In this document: in pieces, positions 1 to 7,797 of the stretch
Layout: every line of letters begins with the position of its first letter
How positions within the stretch are numbered: position 1 is the stretch's first letter
Source of the DNA: Candidatus Aquirickettsiella gammari
GTDB taxonomy: Bacteria; Pseudomonadota; Gammaproteobacteria; Diplorickettsiales; Diplorickettsiaceae
DNA length: 51,115 nucleotides
Assembly: GCA_002290645.2 (NCBI GenBank)
Contig: NMOS02000011.1
Location: forward strand, 1 to 51,115
Direction of reading: 5' to 3'
The notes under the pieces: generated by a model
What the model was told of the DNA's origin: nothing
Databases searched by the model: none
The model's input: the letters and a program-made list of their open reading frames with translations, nothing else
Translations under genes and position numbers: made by a program

Positions 1-46
1 GATTTAATGCTGCCTTTTCTTCTTCGTTAAGTTTAAGTTTTATCAT
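1..46 (-). CDS. 5' end of an unidentified gene, clipped by window edge
   Basis: On the minus strand an ATG at 46-44 opens a frame that runs off the left edge after 15 codons, giving MIKLKLNEEEKAALN. A short lysine-rich start followed by an acidic EEE stretch resembles the N-terminus of IS630-type transposases, which often begin with a similar charged helix. Fifteen residues cannot settle this. No strong Shine-Dalgarno precedes the ATG. The 100 bases between this start and phrB are AT-rich and hold nothing else I can name. Confidence 0.3.
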   Translation of the reverse strand, partial: MIKLKLNEEEKAALN

Positions 47-149
47 CCGCTTTAAGGTGTTAAAAAATAATACTCAACAATAAATTATATTTAATATTTT
101 TTCTAGATATTTAATGCAGTCCGCTTAGGTTTAATTTCTCTAATGCTAA

Positions 150-1565
150 TTAAAGCATCTTAAACGCTTTAATAGCCGCCATGCGTGACGCTTTAATATC
201 AACTATCGGTCGGGGATAATCACATTGTTGCGCTAATTGTGGGTCACGTTCATAAGGCGCGTGAATTGAGCGTGCATCAAAGGCAACTAACTCTGGACAA
301 TATTGACGAATAAAATCTCCGTTTGGATCAAAACGCTCACTTTGTCGAATGGGATTAAAAATACGAAAATACGGCGCGGCATCGGTTCCGGTTGAAGCGC
401 TCCACTGCCATCCACCATTATTAGCCGCCAAATCACCATCAATTAAGTGGCGTATAAAATAATCTTCGCCTAAACGCCAATCAAACAATAAGTTTTTGCT
501 TAAAAACATCGCGACTATCATGCGCAAACGATTATGCATCCAACCTAATTGATTTAATTGGCGCATACCGGCATCAATGATCGGATAGCCGGTTTTCCCT
601 TGTTGCCACGCTAATAACTGTTTCTCATTATATCGCCATTTTAATTTTTCAGTTTCCATCCGAAACGGTTTATGCATGGAAAGACGCGGCACAGCCACTA
701 ATAAATGCTTATAAAATTCACGCCAAATTAATTCGTTCATCCAGGTGATTGCACCCTTATTTCCAGTCTCTAATTCATCTTCATTAGCCAGTAAAGCGGC
801 TAAAAAACATTGGCGAGGGGAAATCATCCCGGTGCTTAAATAAGGTGATAATAAACTGGTCCCTGATAAAGCGGGAAAATCCCGACATTTATGATAATCC
901 AACAAGCCGTCTTCGATAAATTTCTTAAGTCGTTGTTGCGCCTTAACTTCGCCTGCAGGCCATCTAATATCGGATAGAAAACCGGGTAAACGAGTTGGCA
1001 CTTGATTCGATTTAATACCAATATTTTCCTGCCTCTTAGGCAAGGGATAATGCTTGATTAAATTTCTATTATTTAATAATAGTTGAATATAAGTGCGTTT
1101 AAAGGCGGTAAATACACTAAAAAAATCTCCTTTCTTAGTAAGTACTGTTCCTGGCGCTAAAATCACTTGATCGTCATAGCTATTACAAATAATCTGCTTT
1201 TTTTGTAAATAATTGTCAACCGCCTGATCGCGACGACTTTCATTCACTTCATATTGCCGATTATAAAATAAGGTATTTATAGAATATTTTTCCATACATC
1301 GATATAATTCTTGCGCAATATCATCGGTTTTTTTAACCTTTTTTACTAATAAAGGAATACCTCGTGCCTGCAAATTTTTGCTCAGTTCGCTTAATCCGGA
1401 CAACATGAATTGGACTCGGCAAGCAGCAATATGGTGCTTTCTCCACAAACTTGTGTCGATAATATAAATACTAATAATTCCCTCTGGACAATGCTTAGCC
1501 GCATAATAAAGTGCGCTATTATCGTGTAATCTCAGATCTTCACGAAACCAGACCAGACCTTTCAT
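150..1565 (-). CDS. phrB: Deoxyribodipyrimidine photolyase
   Basis: Class I CPD photolyase (471 aa from the chosen start) that uses FADH- and blue light to split cyclobutane pyrimidine dimers. The N-terminus MKGLVWFREDLRLHDN is the classic antenna-domain opening. The C-terminal FAD-binding half carries ELIWREFYKHLL, GYPIIDAGMRQLNQLGWMHNR and the highly conserved DGDLAANNGGWQW stretch, followed by YFRIFNP. The frame is open 19 codons further upstream, but the ATG at 1565 is preferred because it starts the conserved domain and has AGGA eight bases ahead of it. Length is typical (about 470 aa). Light-driven repair is a little surprising in an intracellular bacterium and suggests exposure outside the host. 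A TATAAT lies about 30 bases upstream of the start, inside a perfect inverted repeat (1595-1620). Confidence 0.95.
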   Translation of the reverse strand: MKGLVWFREDLRLHDNSALYYAAKHCPEGIISIYIIDTSLWRKHHIAACRVQFMLSGLSELSKNLQARGIPLLVKKVKKTDDIAQELYRCMEKYSINTLFYNRQYEVNESRRDQAVDNYLQKKQIICNSYDDQVILAPGTVLTKKGDFFSVFTAFKRTYIQLLLNNRNLIKHYPLPKRQENIGIKSNQVPTRLPGFLSDIRWPAGEVKAQQRLKKFIEDGLLDYHKCRDFPALSGTSLLSPYLSTGMISPRQCFLAALLANEDELETGNKGAITWMNELIWREFYKHLLVAVPRLSMHKPFRMETEKLKWRYNEKQLLAWQQGKTGYPIIDAGMRQLNQLGWMHNRLRMIVAMFLSKNLLFDWRLGEDYFIRHLIDGDLAANNGGWQWSASTGTDAAPYFRIFNPIRQSERFDPNGDFIRQYCPELVAFDARSIHAPYERDPQLAQQCDYPRPIVDIKASRMAAIKAFKML

Positions 1566-1594
1566 GGAAATTTTCCTAACTGTTTCAAAATTAT

Positions 1595-1620
1595 GATTAT
1601 ATCCTACTATGGATATAATC
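1595..1620. promoter_or_regulatory. Perfect 10-bp inverted repeat over the phrB promoter
   Basis: Arms GATTATATCC (1595-1604) and GGATATAATC (1611-1620) are exact reverse complements separated by six bases. Each arm contains a TATAAT, one per strand (minus 1601-1596, plus 1614-1619). On the minus strand TTGATT (1622-1617) sits 15 bases upstream of TATAAT, a slightly short but plausible sigma-70 promoter for phrB. The symmetry suits a dimeric repressor site overlapping the promoter; that role is inference. Confidence 0.5.
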
Positions 1621-1639
1621 AATGCCAGGCCATTAGATC

Positions 1640-1930
1640 TGATAAATAATCTTAGCGTCGCACCATCTCAGCGAATCGGATACGCACTTTCGACGAGACA
1701 AGGAGAGCACGAAGTGCGAAGTCAAGGAGCCCGCGATAGGCGTGCGTTGACGGGCGAAGCAGGAAACGCATCACGCCGTAAAGTCATTGTGGGAGCCACT
1801 GCGCGCAGCCCAGAATGGGCCAGTGCGTGGCGGACGCAGGACGAATCGGGGCCTACTTTTAGTCGCGTGATGCGAACAAATTTTGGGGGCACGACGGCCA
1901 AAATTTTTCGTGAGCATAGCGACTCGCTTG
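1640..1930. repeat. GC-rich multi-hairpin island, repeat-like
   Basis: This stretch is visibly much richer in G+C (about 60% by eye) than the AT-rich sequence on both sides. It contains several nested inverted repeats: CGCACTT 1683-1689 with AAGTGCG 1712-1718; GGCGT 1739-1743 with ACGCC 1773-1777; CACTG 1797-1801 plus GCCCA 1808-1812 closing over GAA with TGGGC 1816-1820 and CAGTG 1821-1825; and at the end AGTCGC 1861-1866 with GCGACT 1919-1924, ATGC 1870-1873 with GCAT 1914-1917, and AAATTTTGG 1878-1886 with CCAAAATTT 1898-1906. A 113-codon frame (1609-1950, plus) spans it, but its composition is arginine/serine-rich with no domain and no ribosome site, so I read it as an incidental frame through a structured, probably repeated element. 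Copy number cannot be seen from one window. Confidence 0.5.
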
Positions 1931-1946
1931 TAATAATTTATTTAAA

Positions 1947-2978
1947 ATGATATATTACTTTAATAAAGATAAAAATAGTTATATACCTAATAACATGAAT
2001 ACTCCGTTAAAATTTATAATACAGTCCTACGATCTTTTTGAAAATAAATCTATCGTAGTTTGTACTGCTGCTAGTCCAGAAGATAAAAATTTTAATTTTC
2101 AACTGCGCTTTATCCAAGATAAGACTAAGCAAATAGACTTTACTCAGCTAACAAATAATTTAAATCAATGTGTTCAAAAAATTAACATCACTAACAGACT
2201 AGTTTTAAGTAAAGAAAATGAATGTAGATTTTTTAATAATTTAAAAAATAGTGGCTTCGATCTAAGATTCACCGATACCATCCGGGATGGCATCAAAACC
2301 ATCTGTGAAAACGCTAAAAATCAACCTGGATTATCGAAAGAATATAACAACGAATTATTGGCATTATTTTCCTTAGACACTATTAAAGTTAACCATCAAA
2401 TTTGGCATATCGGTTATGAGATGCCAAAAAACACAACTGACTATGATCCAATCCTTAGTATTTACATTTTCGATGGCAGAGGACTTACTAAAAAAATATA
2501 TCTTTTTCCCTTCGATGAGACGTCTTTACAAAAAGCAAAAGAAATAATTCTAGCTGCTAAAGACATTGATAATTTAAAGCTAGAAATTCCTTTTGTAGCT
2601 TATAATCCACGACTAAATAAAGAGTTTTATGACGAAGAAATACAAACGCGAATAGATCTTCAAACTATCATTGCTGAAACATTGATGCATCTTAAACCAA
2701 CTAAATTTTTCCGAAAAGATAATTCAGAAAAGATTCAAATATTTAACGCGCTTGCTAAGAAAATAGCGGCCGGCGAATCACTTGAAGAAATACGGCAAAA
2801 CTTAAATCAATATAATAAATGGCAAATACTCTCTCAACATAGAGATCCGTGGGGAATTTTCTCGTTCTTTAAGGGTAAAACACACTCCGTGATGGCTTGG
2901 GAACTTCTTAATGAACGGCTTGGAGTAGTCTTTTCTGCGGATGCTAACACGAGCAATACCGTCCTTACTAGGCACTAA
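1947..2978 (+). CDS. Orphan protein, effector-like size
   Basis: I do not recognise this 343-residue protein. It has no signal peptide and no membrane segment. It is rich in Asn, Lys and Ile like AT-rich accessory genes. Its last 80 residues look helical (IFNALAKKIAAGESLEEIRQ, then a QHRDPWG turn), and the tail ends in VLTRH. A second in-frame ATG at 1995 could be the true start; neither has a clear ribosome-binding site, so the start is uncertain. It lies alone between the GC-rich island and the HAD gene, pointing the same way as the latter. A secreted host-directed protein is possible, but nothing in the sequence proves it. Confidence 0.6.
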   Translation: MIYYFNKDKNSYIPNNMNTPLKFIIQSYDLFENKSIVVCTAASPEDKNFNFQLRFIQDKTKQIDFTQLTNNLNQCVQKINITNRLVLSKENECRFFNNLKNSGFDLRFTDTIRDGIKTICENAKNQPGLSKEYNNELLALFSLDTIKVNHQIWHIGYEMPKNTTDYDPILSIYIFDGRGLTKKIYLFPFDETSLQKAKEIILAAKDIDNLKLEIPFVAYNPRLNKEFYDEEIQTRIDLQTIIAETLMHLKPTKFFRKDNSEKIQIFNALAKKIAAGESLEEIRQNLNQYNKWQILSQHRDPWGIFSFFKGKTHSVMAWELLNERLGVVFSADANTSNTVLTRH

Positions 2979-3007
2979 ATTATTCAACTCGCTATGCTCT
3001 GTATTTT

Positions 3008-3092
3008 TAAAAATAGGCTAGACTTATCGCGTTCTTTTTGCACCATCGTTTAATTCTTTTTCGCCATTAAATTAAAAATAAGCTACACTTAT
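3008..3092 (+). promoter_or_regulatory. Duplicated 20-bp promoter-like box upstream of the HAD gene
   Basis: TAAAAATAGGCTAGACTTAT (3008-3027) and TAAAAATAAGCTACACTTAT (3073-3092) differ at two of 20 positions and lie 65 bases apart. Each contains a -10-like hexamer (TAGACT, TACACT). They sit in the otherwise featureless gap before the HAD phosphatase start. They could be tandem promoters or a duplicated regulator site; no good -35 element is visible. Confidence 0.35.
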
Positions 3093-3146
3093 TTTATTAC
3101 CTGATATGAAAATTAGCTTATTTTTTAGAGATATTTGACCGCATTT

Positions 3147-3809
3147 ATGAATAACTATAAATTAATTATCTTAGATTTTGATGGCACGCTTTGTGCAACC
3201 CATGAAGCGATACTTTATTGCGTCAAACGCACTTATAAAACACTCAATATGACCGTCCCGGCGCATGATTTCATTGATGAAACCATCCGAGCCGGTCTCG
3301 GCATGGAAAAAACCTTGCTAGCGCTCAGTCCTGAATTAACCGAACAACAAATCCAACCGATATTGGATCAGTATGAAAAAATTTACTTAAGCGAAGGGGA
3401 GCAAAAAAGCGCGCCTTACTCTAAAGCCGGCGAGGTATTAGCTAAGCTTCATGCGGCAGGATATAAACTCGCTGTGGTGAGTAATAAGGCTGTTGCGGCG
3501 GTGAATACCGCGTTAGAACGCTTTCAGCTCAAACAATATATTACCGCGGTCGTAGGGGATACCAAAACACTGCGTAAAAAACCAGACCCTATGGCCTATA
3601 CTGATTTTATTCAACCAAAATTTAAAGAAATAGATCCCAAACAGATCTTAATGATAGGAGATACTCCAGCCGATTTATTATTCGCACAAAACATTGGAGC
3701 GGATAGTTGCTGGGCAGAATATGGATACGGCGATGCAAAGACTTGTCGCGCACTCAATCCCACTTATACCATTAAGCATTTGACGGATATTTTAGCGATC
3801 CTACTCTAG
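3147..3809 (+). CDS. HAD-superfamily hydrolase, phosphoglycolate phosphatase-like
   Basis: Haloacid dehalogenase-type phosphatase of about 220 aa, the usual size for the Gph/PGP subgroup. Motif I is LDFDGTLC near the N-terminus (nucleophile Asp plus general-acid Asp). Motif II is VVSNK. The Lys of motif III is in TLRKKPDP. Motif IV is MIGDTPADLLFA. A helical cap between motifs I and II (roughly residues 18-85) matches subclass C1. Substrates of this group are small phosphate esters such as 2-phosphoglycolate; the exact one cannot be read off. A TTG four codons upstream (3135) is an alternative start. The gene converges on ribE with about 20 bases between them. Confidence 0.85.
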   Translation: MNNYKLIILDFDGTLCATHEAILYCVKRTYKTLNMTVPAHDFIDETIRAGLGMEKTLLALSPELTEQQIQPILDQYEKIYLSEGEQKSAPYSKAGEVLAKLHAAGYKLAVVSNKAVAAVNTALERFQLKQYITAVVGDTKTLRKKPDPMAYTDFIQPKFKEIDPKQILMIGDTPADLLFAQNIGADSCWAEYGYGDAKTCRALNPTYTIKHLTDILAILL

Positions 3810-3831
3810 TCGATTTCATCTCGTTTAAAAG

Positions 3832-4488
3832 TTATTGAATTGTTTTTAATTCGGTTTCTATTTTTTTTAATCTATCTTCAATATTTGAAAAATAGTCCCG
3901 CAGCGCCTCAACTAAAATCATTATTTTCATGTCGGGCTCGAGATTCACTGTATCGCCGATATTTTTGTGGGAAAAATTAGTTCGACGTAATGTTTCAGGG
4001 ATCAAATATATTTCAAAACTAAACTGTTTTTTATCCGTCAATCCTATCGTTAAACTTGAACCATCAACGGCGATATAGCCTTTAGGTTTCACAAAAGCAA
4101 AACACGCTTTGGAACATTGTATCGTTAAGCACAAATTATTATCCGTGATTCTTTTATCTGTAATAATCGCCGTTTCAAACACATGCCCACTAAGTGCGTG
4201 TCCACCTAGCTCATCACCCAAACGCAGACTTCTTTCGACACTGACTTGTCTATTTATAAAAAGCTCATTTAAAGTTGTTTTAGCTAAGGTTTCTTGCATA
4301 GCCTCAAAACTAACTTCAAATCCCTGCACATCAACTACCGTTTGGCAAACGCCATCGATAGCAACGCTTGCTCCTATTTTTAGATCCTTCGTCAAGTCTT
4401 CATTTAAAACGACACTATACTGTAATAATCCTGGTCGCTTAAGCAGAGACTTAACAGCAAATAAACCTTGGGTAATTCCAGAAAACAT
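3832..4488 (-). CDS. ribE: Riboflavin synthase, alpha subunit
   Basis: Converts two molecules of 6,7-dimethyl-8-ribityllumazine into riboflavin plus a pyrimidinedione, the last step of vitamin B2 synthesis. The 218-residue protein starts MFSGITQGLF, close to the family's MFTGI. It shows the two lumazine-binding half-domains: the first ending around GDELGGHALSGHV, the second containing KGYIAVDGSSLTIG and the internal IPETLRRTNF. The C-terminus forms the trimerisation helix (DYFSNIEDRLKKIETEL). The start lies six bases downstream of the waaA stop on the same strand, so the two are probably co-transcribed. Other rib genes are not in the window. Confidence 0.93.
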   Translation of the reverse strand: MFSGITQGLFAVKSLLKRPGLLQYSVVLNEDLTKDLKIGASVAIDGVCQTVVDVQGFEVSFEAMQETLAKTTLNELFINRQVSVERSLRLGDELGGHALSGHVFETAIITDKRITDNNLCLTIQCSKACFAFVKPKGYIAVDGSSLTIGLTDKKQFSFEIYLIPETLRRTNFSHKNIGDTVNLEPDMKIMILVEALRDYFSNIEDRLKKIETELKTIQ

Positions 4489-4494
4489 AAAAAA

Positions 4495-5763
4495 TCAACT
4501 TAAATTAATGAAATTTTCGATCAACTGCATTTGTTTTAGCACAACCCCTTTATTTTCTTGCACAAATTTTTTAGCGTCCATTCCCATTTGCTGGCGCTTA
4601 GCAGGATTAGAGAGTAAAAAAACAACCTGTTTTGCGAGCTCTTGCGCGTTATTTACCTGAATTTCGATACCGCGCTGTTTAAGCTGTTCGGTAATAGACT
4701 CAAAGTTAAAGGTATAAGGACCCGTAAGTATGGCTAAACCAACGGCGGCGGGCTCCAGCGGGTTTTGGCCACCCTTTTCGACCAGACTACCACCTACAAA
4801 AGCCAGATCGGCCGCCGCGTAAAAACTCAGTAATTCTCCCATCGTGTCACCAATAAACACATCGGTGGTAGATGTACAAGGCTTCTGTTGACTGCGTTTG
4901 ATCACCTCCAATCCTTGGCTCCGGTAGAGATATTCGAGTTGAGCAGCACGCTCCACATGTCTTGGCACAGAGACCAATAAAACATTAGCTAAACAAGACT
5001 GTACCTGACTAAAGGCCTCGGCTATCAATTCTTCTTCGCCAGGATGGGTACTCGCGGCAATCCAAACCAGTCGATCCTTACCCCAATGCGCACGTAATTT
5101 TTCGGCCTCTGTAGATAATTGGGGCGGAAGTTTCAGATCAAATTTAAGATTACCTGTTACATGAATACGATCCTTTGGCAAGCCTAAGGCCATAAAACGA
5201 TCGGCATCGGCTTGACATTGGGCGGCTAGCAGGTTAATACTTTTTAGCATGCGTTGGGTCACCGGTAAAATACGTCGATAGGCCCTAGCGGAGCGTTCAG
5301 ACAAACGCCCATTGATGAGGATAACAGGAACTTGATACAAATGGCAGGTGGCTAAGAGATTAGGCCAAAGCTCCGTTTCGAGCAAAATAAGTAATCTCGG
5401 GCGTAGCTTATTAAAAAATTTTTTTAATATCAATGGCAAATCATAAGGAAAATAAAGTCTTGTCACGCTATTGCCCAAGCCGACGCGTATGCGTTCTGCG
5501 CCGTTTATCGTTTCGTTAGTCACAACAATAGGGATAGCCGGATAGCGTAGCTGTAGTGCCTTGATAAGCGGAATAGCGGTCAAGGACTCGCCGACCGAGA
5601 CAGCATGCAACCAAATTCCCCCCGATGGCGCTGGGCGTAAACCGATGCCTAGACGTTCATACCAAAATTGCAGACCTGCCGGATTGTGACGATTTTTTAT
5701 CCATAAACGAAGTAAAATAAACGGCAACAATAAATAGAAAATTATTGTATAGAAGAATCGCAT
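4495..5763 (-). CDS. waaA: 3-deoxy-D-manno-octulosonic acid (Kdo) transferase
   Basis: Inner-membrane glycosyltransferase (422 aa) that adds Kdo from CMP-Kdo to the lipid A precursor, starting the LPS inner core. An N-terminal membrane anchor (FFYTIIFYLLLPFILLRLWI) precedes the GT-B fold. Family hallmarks include GIWLHAVSVGE with the catalytic Glu of the motif, LLETELWPN, LINGRLSERSARAYRR and the C-terminal GGSLVEKGGQNPLEPAAVG nucleotide-sugar loop. The ATG at 5763 gives the usual MRFFY start; a start six codons upstream is also open. Together with waaC (41316-42299) this implies at least a Kdo-heptose core. Confidence 0.95.
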   Translation of the reverse strand: MRFFYTIIFYLLLPFILLRLWIKNRHNPAGLQFWYERLGIGLRPAPSGGIWLHAVSVGESLTAIPLIKALQLRYPAIPIVVTNETINGAERIRVGLGNSVTRLYFPYDLPLILKKFFNKLRPRLLILLETELWPNLLATCHLYQVPVILINGRLSERSARAYRRILPVTQRMLKSINLLAAQCQADADRFMALGLPKDRIHVTGNLKFDLKLPPQLSTEAEKLRAHWGKDRLVWIAASTHPGEEELIAEAFSQVQSCLANVLLVSVPRHVERAAQLEYLYRSQGLEVIKRSQQKPCTSTTDVFIGDTMGELLSFYAAADLAFVGGSLVEKGGQNPLEPAAVGLAILTGPYTFNFESITEQLKQRGIEIQVNNAQELAKQVVFLLSNPAKRQQMGMDAKKFVQENKGVVLKQMQLIENFINLS

Positions 5764-5881
5764 GATGAATAAACTTATCACTTAGATATTTTAATGACTG
5801 AGCTTATCGTTTATTCAACTTTATGACAAGATAATATCCTGTTAGTCTTGTACGCAAAATTTTATGAATTAGGCTTTAAGC

Positions 5882-6700
5882 ATGAATATATGGGGCAAAC
5901 TCATTGGTGGTTTTTTTGGATTTCTGCTCGCAGGTCCATTAGGGCTTATATTAGGCGTTTTTATTGGGCACCTCTTCGATCGTGGTTTCACTCAAAACCA
6001 AGGCTGGACTTTTTCTTCGGTCAATCCCAGCGTAGCACAACAAGTTTTTTTTGATAGCACATTTTTAGTGATGGGGCATATTGCGAAATTGGATGGTCGC
6101 GTCTCCGAAGCCGAAATCCAAGCCGCACGTGCCATCATGAACCGCCTAGGACTAACGGAAGCAATGCGGCAAAAAGCGATTGATCTCTTTAATCAAGGCA
6201 AACAATCCTCCTTTGATCTCGAAGAAACCTTAAAAAAATTGGTGCAAGCTTGTCACCGGAATAAAGTATTGCTTAAGCTGTTTGTTGAGATACAGATGCA
6301 AACGGCATTAGCGGAACGTCATCTCACTCCGGATAAGCAGAAAGTATTACAAAAAATCTGTCAATATTTAGGTTTTGCGCCGCTTAATTTTAGTTTTTTT
6401 GAACATCTATTTAATTTTGAGCAAGCATTTCGACAACAGTCGAGCCAGCAGCAAGGGCATTATCAATCATCTCATTATCGACATCAGCTGAATCTACAAG
6501 ATGCCTATGCTATCTTAGGTATTTCGACAAGCGCAACGCCTGCCGAAATTAAAAAAGCTTATCGTAAACAGATGAGCCAACACCACCCGGATAAATTACT
6601 CGCTAAAGGTCTACCTGAAGAAATGATCAAGATTGCCACCGAAAAAACACAAAATATTAAGGCCGCCTACGATCGTATTTGCGCCGCTAAGGGGATATAA
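5882..6700 (+). CDS. djlA: DnaJ-like membrane co-chaperone DjlA
   Basis: Type III DnaJ protein anchored in the inner membrane that stimulates DnaK ATPase. The 272-residue product has an N-terminal glycine-patterned membrane segment (GGFFGFLLAGPLGLILGVFIGHLFD, about residues 8-32). A TerB-like helical domain follows (about 55-160, including MGHIAKLDGRVSEAEIQAAR). A Gln/Ser/His-rich linker leads to a C-terminal J domain (about 205-272) with the diagnostic HPD in SQHHPDKLLAK. The order and length match DjlA. In Legionella and Coxiella relatives DjlA homologues are linked to intracellular growth (family knowledge). The stop overlaps the rpe start by one base (TAATG), so translation is coupled. 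Confidence 0.94.
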   Translation: MNIWGKLIGGFFGFLLAGPLGLILGVFIGHLFDRGFTQNQGWTFSSVNPSVAQQVFFDSTFLVMGHIAKLDGRVSEAEIQAARAIMNRLGLTEAMRQKAIDLFNQGKQSSFDLEETLKKLVQACHRNKVLLKLFVEIQMQTALAERHLTPDKQKVLQKICQYLGFAPLNFSFFEHLFNFEQAFRQQSSQQQGHYQSSHYRHQLNLQDAYAILGISTSATPAEIKKAYRKQMSQHHPDKLLAKGLPEEMIKIATEKTQNIKAAYDRICAAKGI

Positions 6701-7377
6701 TGCAGCAGCCAATTATTTCTGCCTCTATTTTGTCCGCTGATATGGGCTATTTAGCCAAAGAATCCGCTTCAGTATTAAAAGCAGGTGCCGATAGTTTACA
6801 TATTGATGTTATGGATAATTACTTTGTACCTAATCTAACATTCGGCCCCTTAGTCTGTCATGCTTTACGAAAACATCTCCCTAAAGCCTTTCTCGATGTG
6901 CATCTGATGGTAAAACCGGTTGATGATTTAATTAGTGCCTTTGCAAAAGCCGGGGCAAATCAGATTAGTTTTCATCCTGAAGCCAGTTGTGACATTGCTA
7001 AAAATATAAAACAAATTCATTCCTTAGGCTGTAAAGCAGGCTTAGCGATTAATCCTGAAACCCCATTAACTTGTTTAGGCTCGGTTTGGCAACAGTTAGA
7101 CTTTATCCTAATAATGTCGGTCCATCCCGGATTTGCTGAACAAACCTTTATCCCTGAAATTTTAAGCAAAATATCAGCGGCTAAACAACTTATTGCAAAG
7201 CATAACAGGCCTAACTTACGTTTAGGCGTAGATGGGGGAATTAAAAAAAGTAATATTACCGCGGTAGCGAATGCGGGAGCAGATACTTTTATCCTAGGAT
7301 CAGGTATCTTTAATAGCGCAGATTATAAGGCCTGTTTAACAGAACTACGATTATCTCTAACCCACAAGGAAAAATAA
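6700..7377 (+). CDS. rpe: Ribulose-phosphate 3-epimerase
   Basis: Interconverts D-ribulose 5-phosphate and D-xylulose 5-phosphate in the pentose phosphate pathway. A 225-residue TIM barrel with the expected signatures: ISASILSADMGYLAKE at the N-terminus, the metal/catalytic segment LHIDVMDNYFVPNLTFGP, FLDVHLMVKPVDD, SFHPEA, MSVHPGFAEQTFIP, and the phosphate-gripping LGVDGGI plus GADTFILGSGIF. It starts in the stop codon of djlA and is followed after one base by the lipoprotein gene, so djlA-rpe-lipoprotein is probably one transcript. Confidence 0.96.
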   Translation: MQQPIISASILSADMGYLAKESASVLKAGADSLHIDVMDNYFVPNLTFGPLVCHALRKHLPKAFLDVHLMVKPVDDLISAFAKAGANQISFHPEASCDIAKNIKQIHSLGCKAGLAINPETPLTCLGSVWQQLDFILIMSVHPGFAEQTFIPEILSKISAAKQLIAKHNRPNLRLGVDGGIKKSNITAVANAGADTFILGSGIFNSADYKACLTELRLSLTHKEK

Positions 7378-7378
7378 A

Positions 7379-7771
7379 ATGCGTCTTTTTATCGTATTTT
7401 ACACCGTGTTTTTTTTATTAACCGCTTGCGCCACGACAGAAGGCTATCAACGACAAGTCAATAAATGGCAAGGAAAAAATATTAAAACCCTTATTGACAA
7501 ATGGGGTCAACCTGATGCTGAAATACCGCTCGAAAATGGAAATAAAATCTATCAATACACGCGAAAAACCCAGTATTCGATCCCCGATCCTAAACGTAGC
7601 CCCCTCGTTAATGAGAGTAAAACCCTCTTTTCAGGCTATGGTGAATCTTGGAGTAATGGTCAGGCGATGTCTCGTTATTGTCAAACCTCATTTGAAACGA
7701 CACCTGATGGTCACATTATCTATATAAGCTTTAAAGGTGATAATTGTATTTCGAATAATATTATCTATTAA
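7379..7771 (+). CDS. Small outer-membrane-type lipoprotein
   Basis: A 130-residue protein with a lipoprotein signal peptide: MRLFIVFYTVFFLLTAC, with lipobox LTAC and Cys17 as the predicted lipidated residue. The residue after Cys is Ala, which does not favour inner-membrane retention, so outer-membrane sorting is expected. The mature part has YQRQVNKWQGKNIKTLIDKWGQPD, a pattern common in small gammaproteobacterial lipoproteins of unknown function in which a W-G-P segment precedes a beta-rich tail. Two later cysteines (YCQTSF and DNCIS) could pair. It is placed between rpe and lptD, with lptD starting about 26 bases on. Its role is unknown. Confidence 0.8.
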   Translation: MRLFIVFYTVFFLLTACATTEGYQRQVNKWQGKNIKTLIDKWGQPDAEIPLENGNKIYQYTRKTQYSIPDPKRSPLVNESKTLFSGYGESWSNGQAMSRYCQTSFETTPDGHIIYISFKGDNCISNNIIY

Positions 7772-7797
7772 TTATTTTTTAAGCCTGCAACTTGTAC

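Noticed and set aside
1609-1950. 113-codon plus-strand frame as a protein gene
   Set aside because: No ribosome-binding site, no domain, GC-rich composition unlike neighbouring genes, and the DNA folds into nested hairpins; I read it as an incidental frame through a structured element.
4109-4660. 183-codon plus-strand frame over ribE and waaA
   Set aside because: Lies antisense to two well-supported genes, and its product shows no domain and many Ser/Cys/Thr residues typical of reverse-frame translation.
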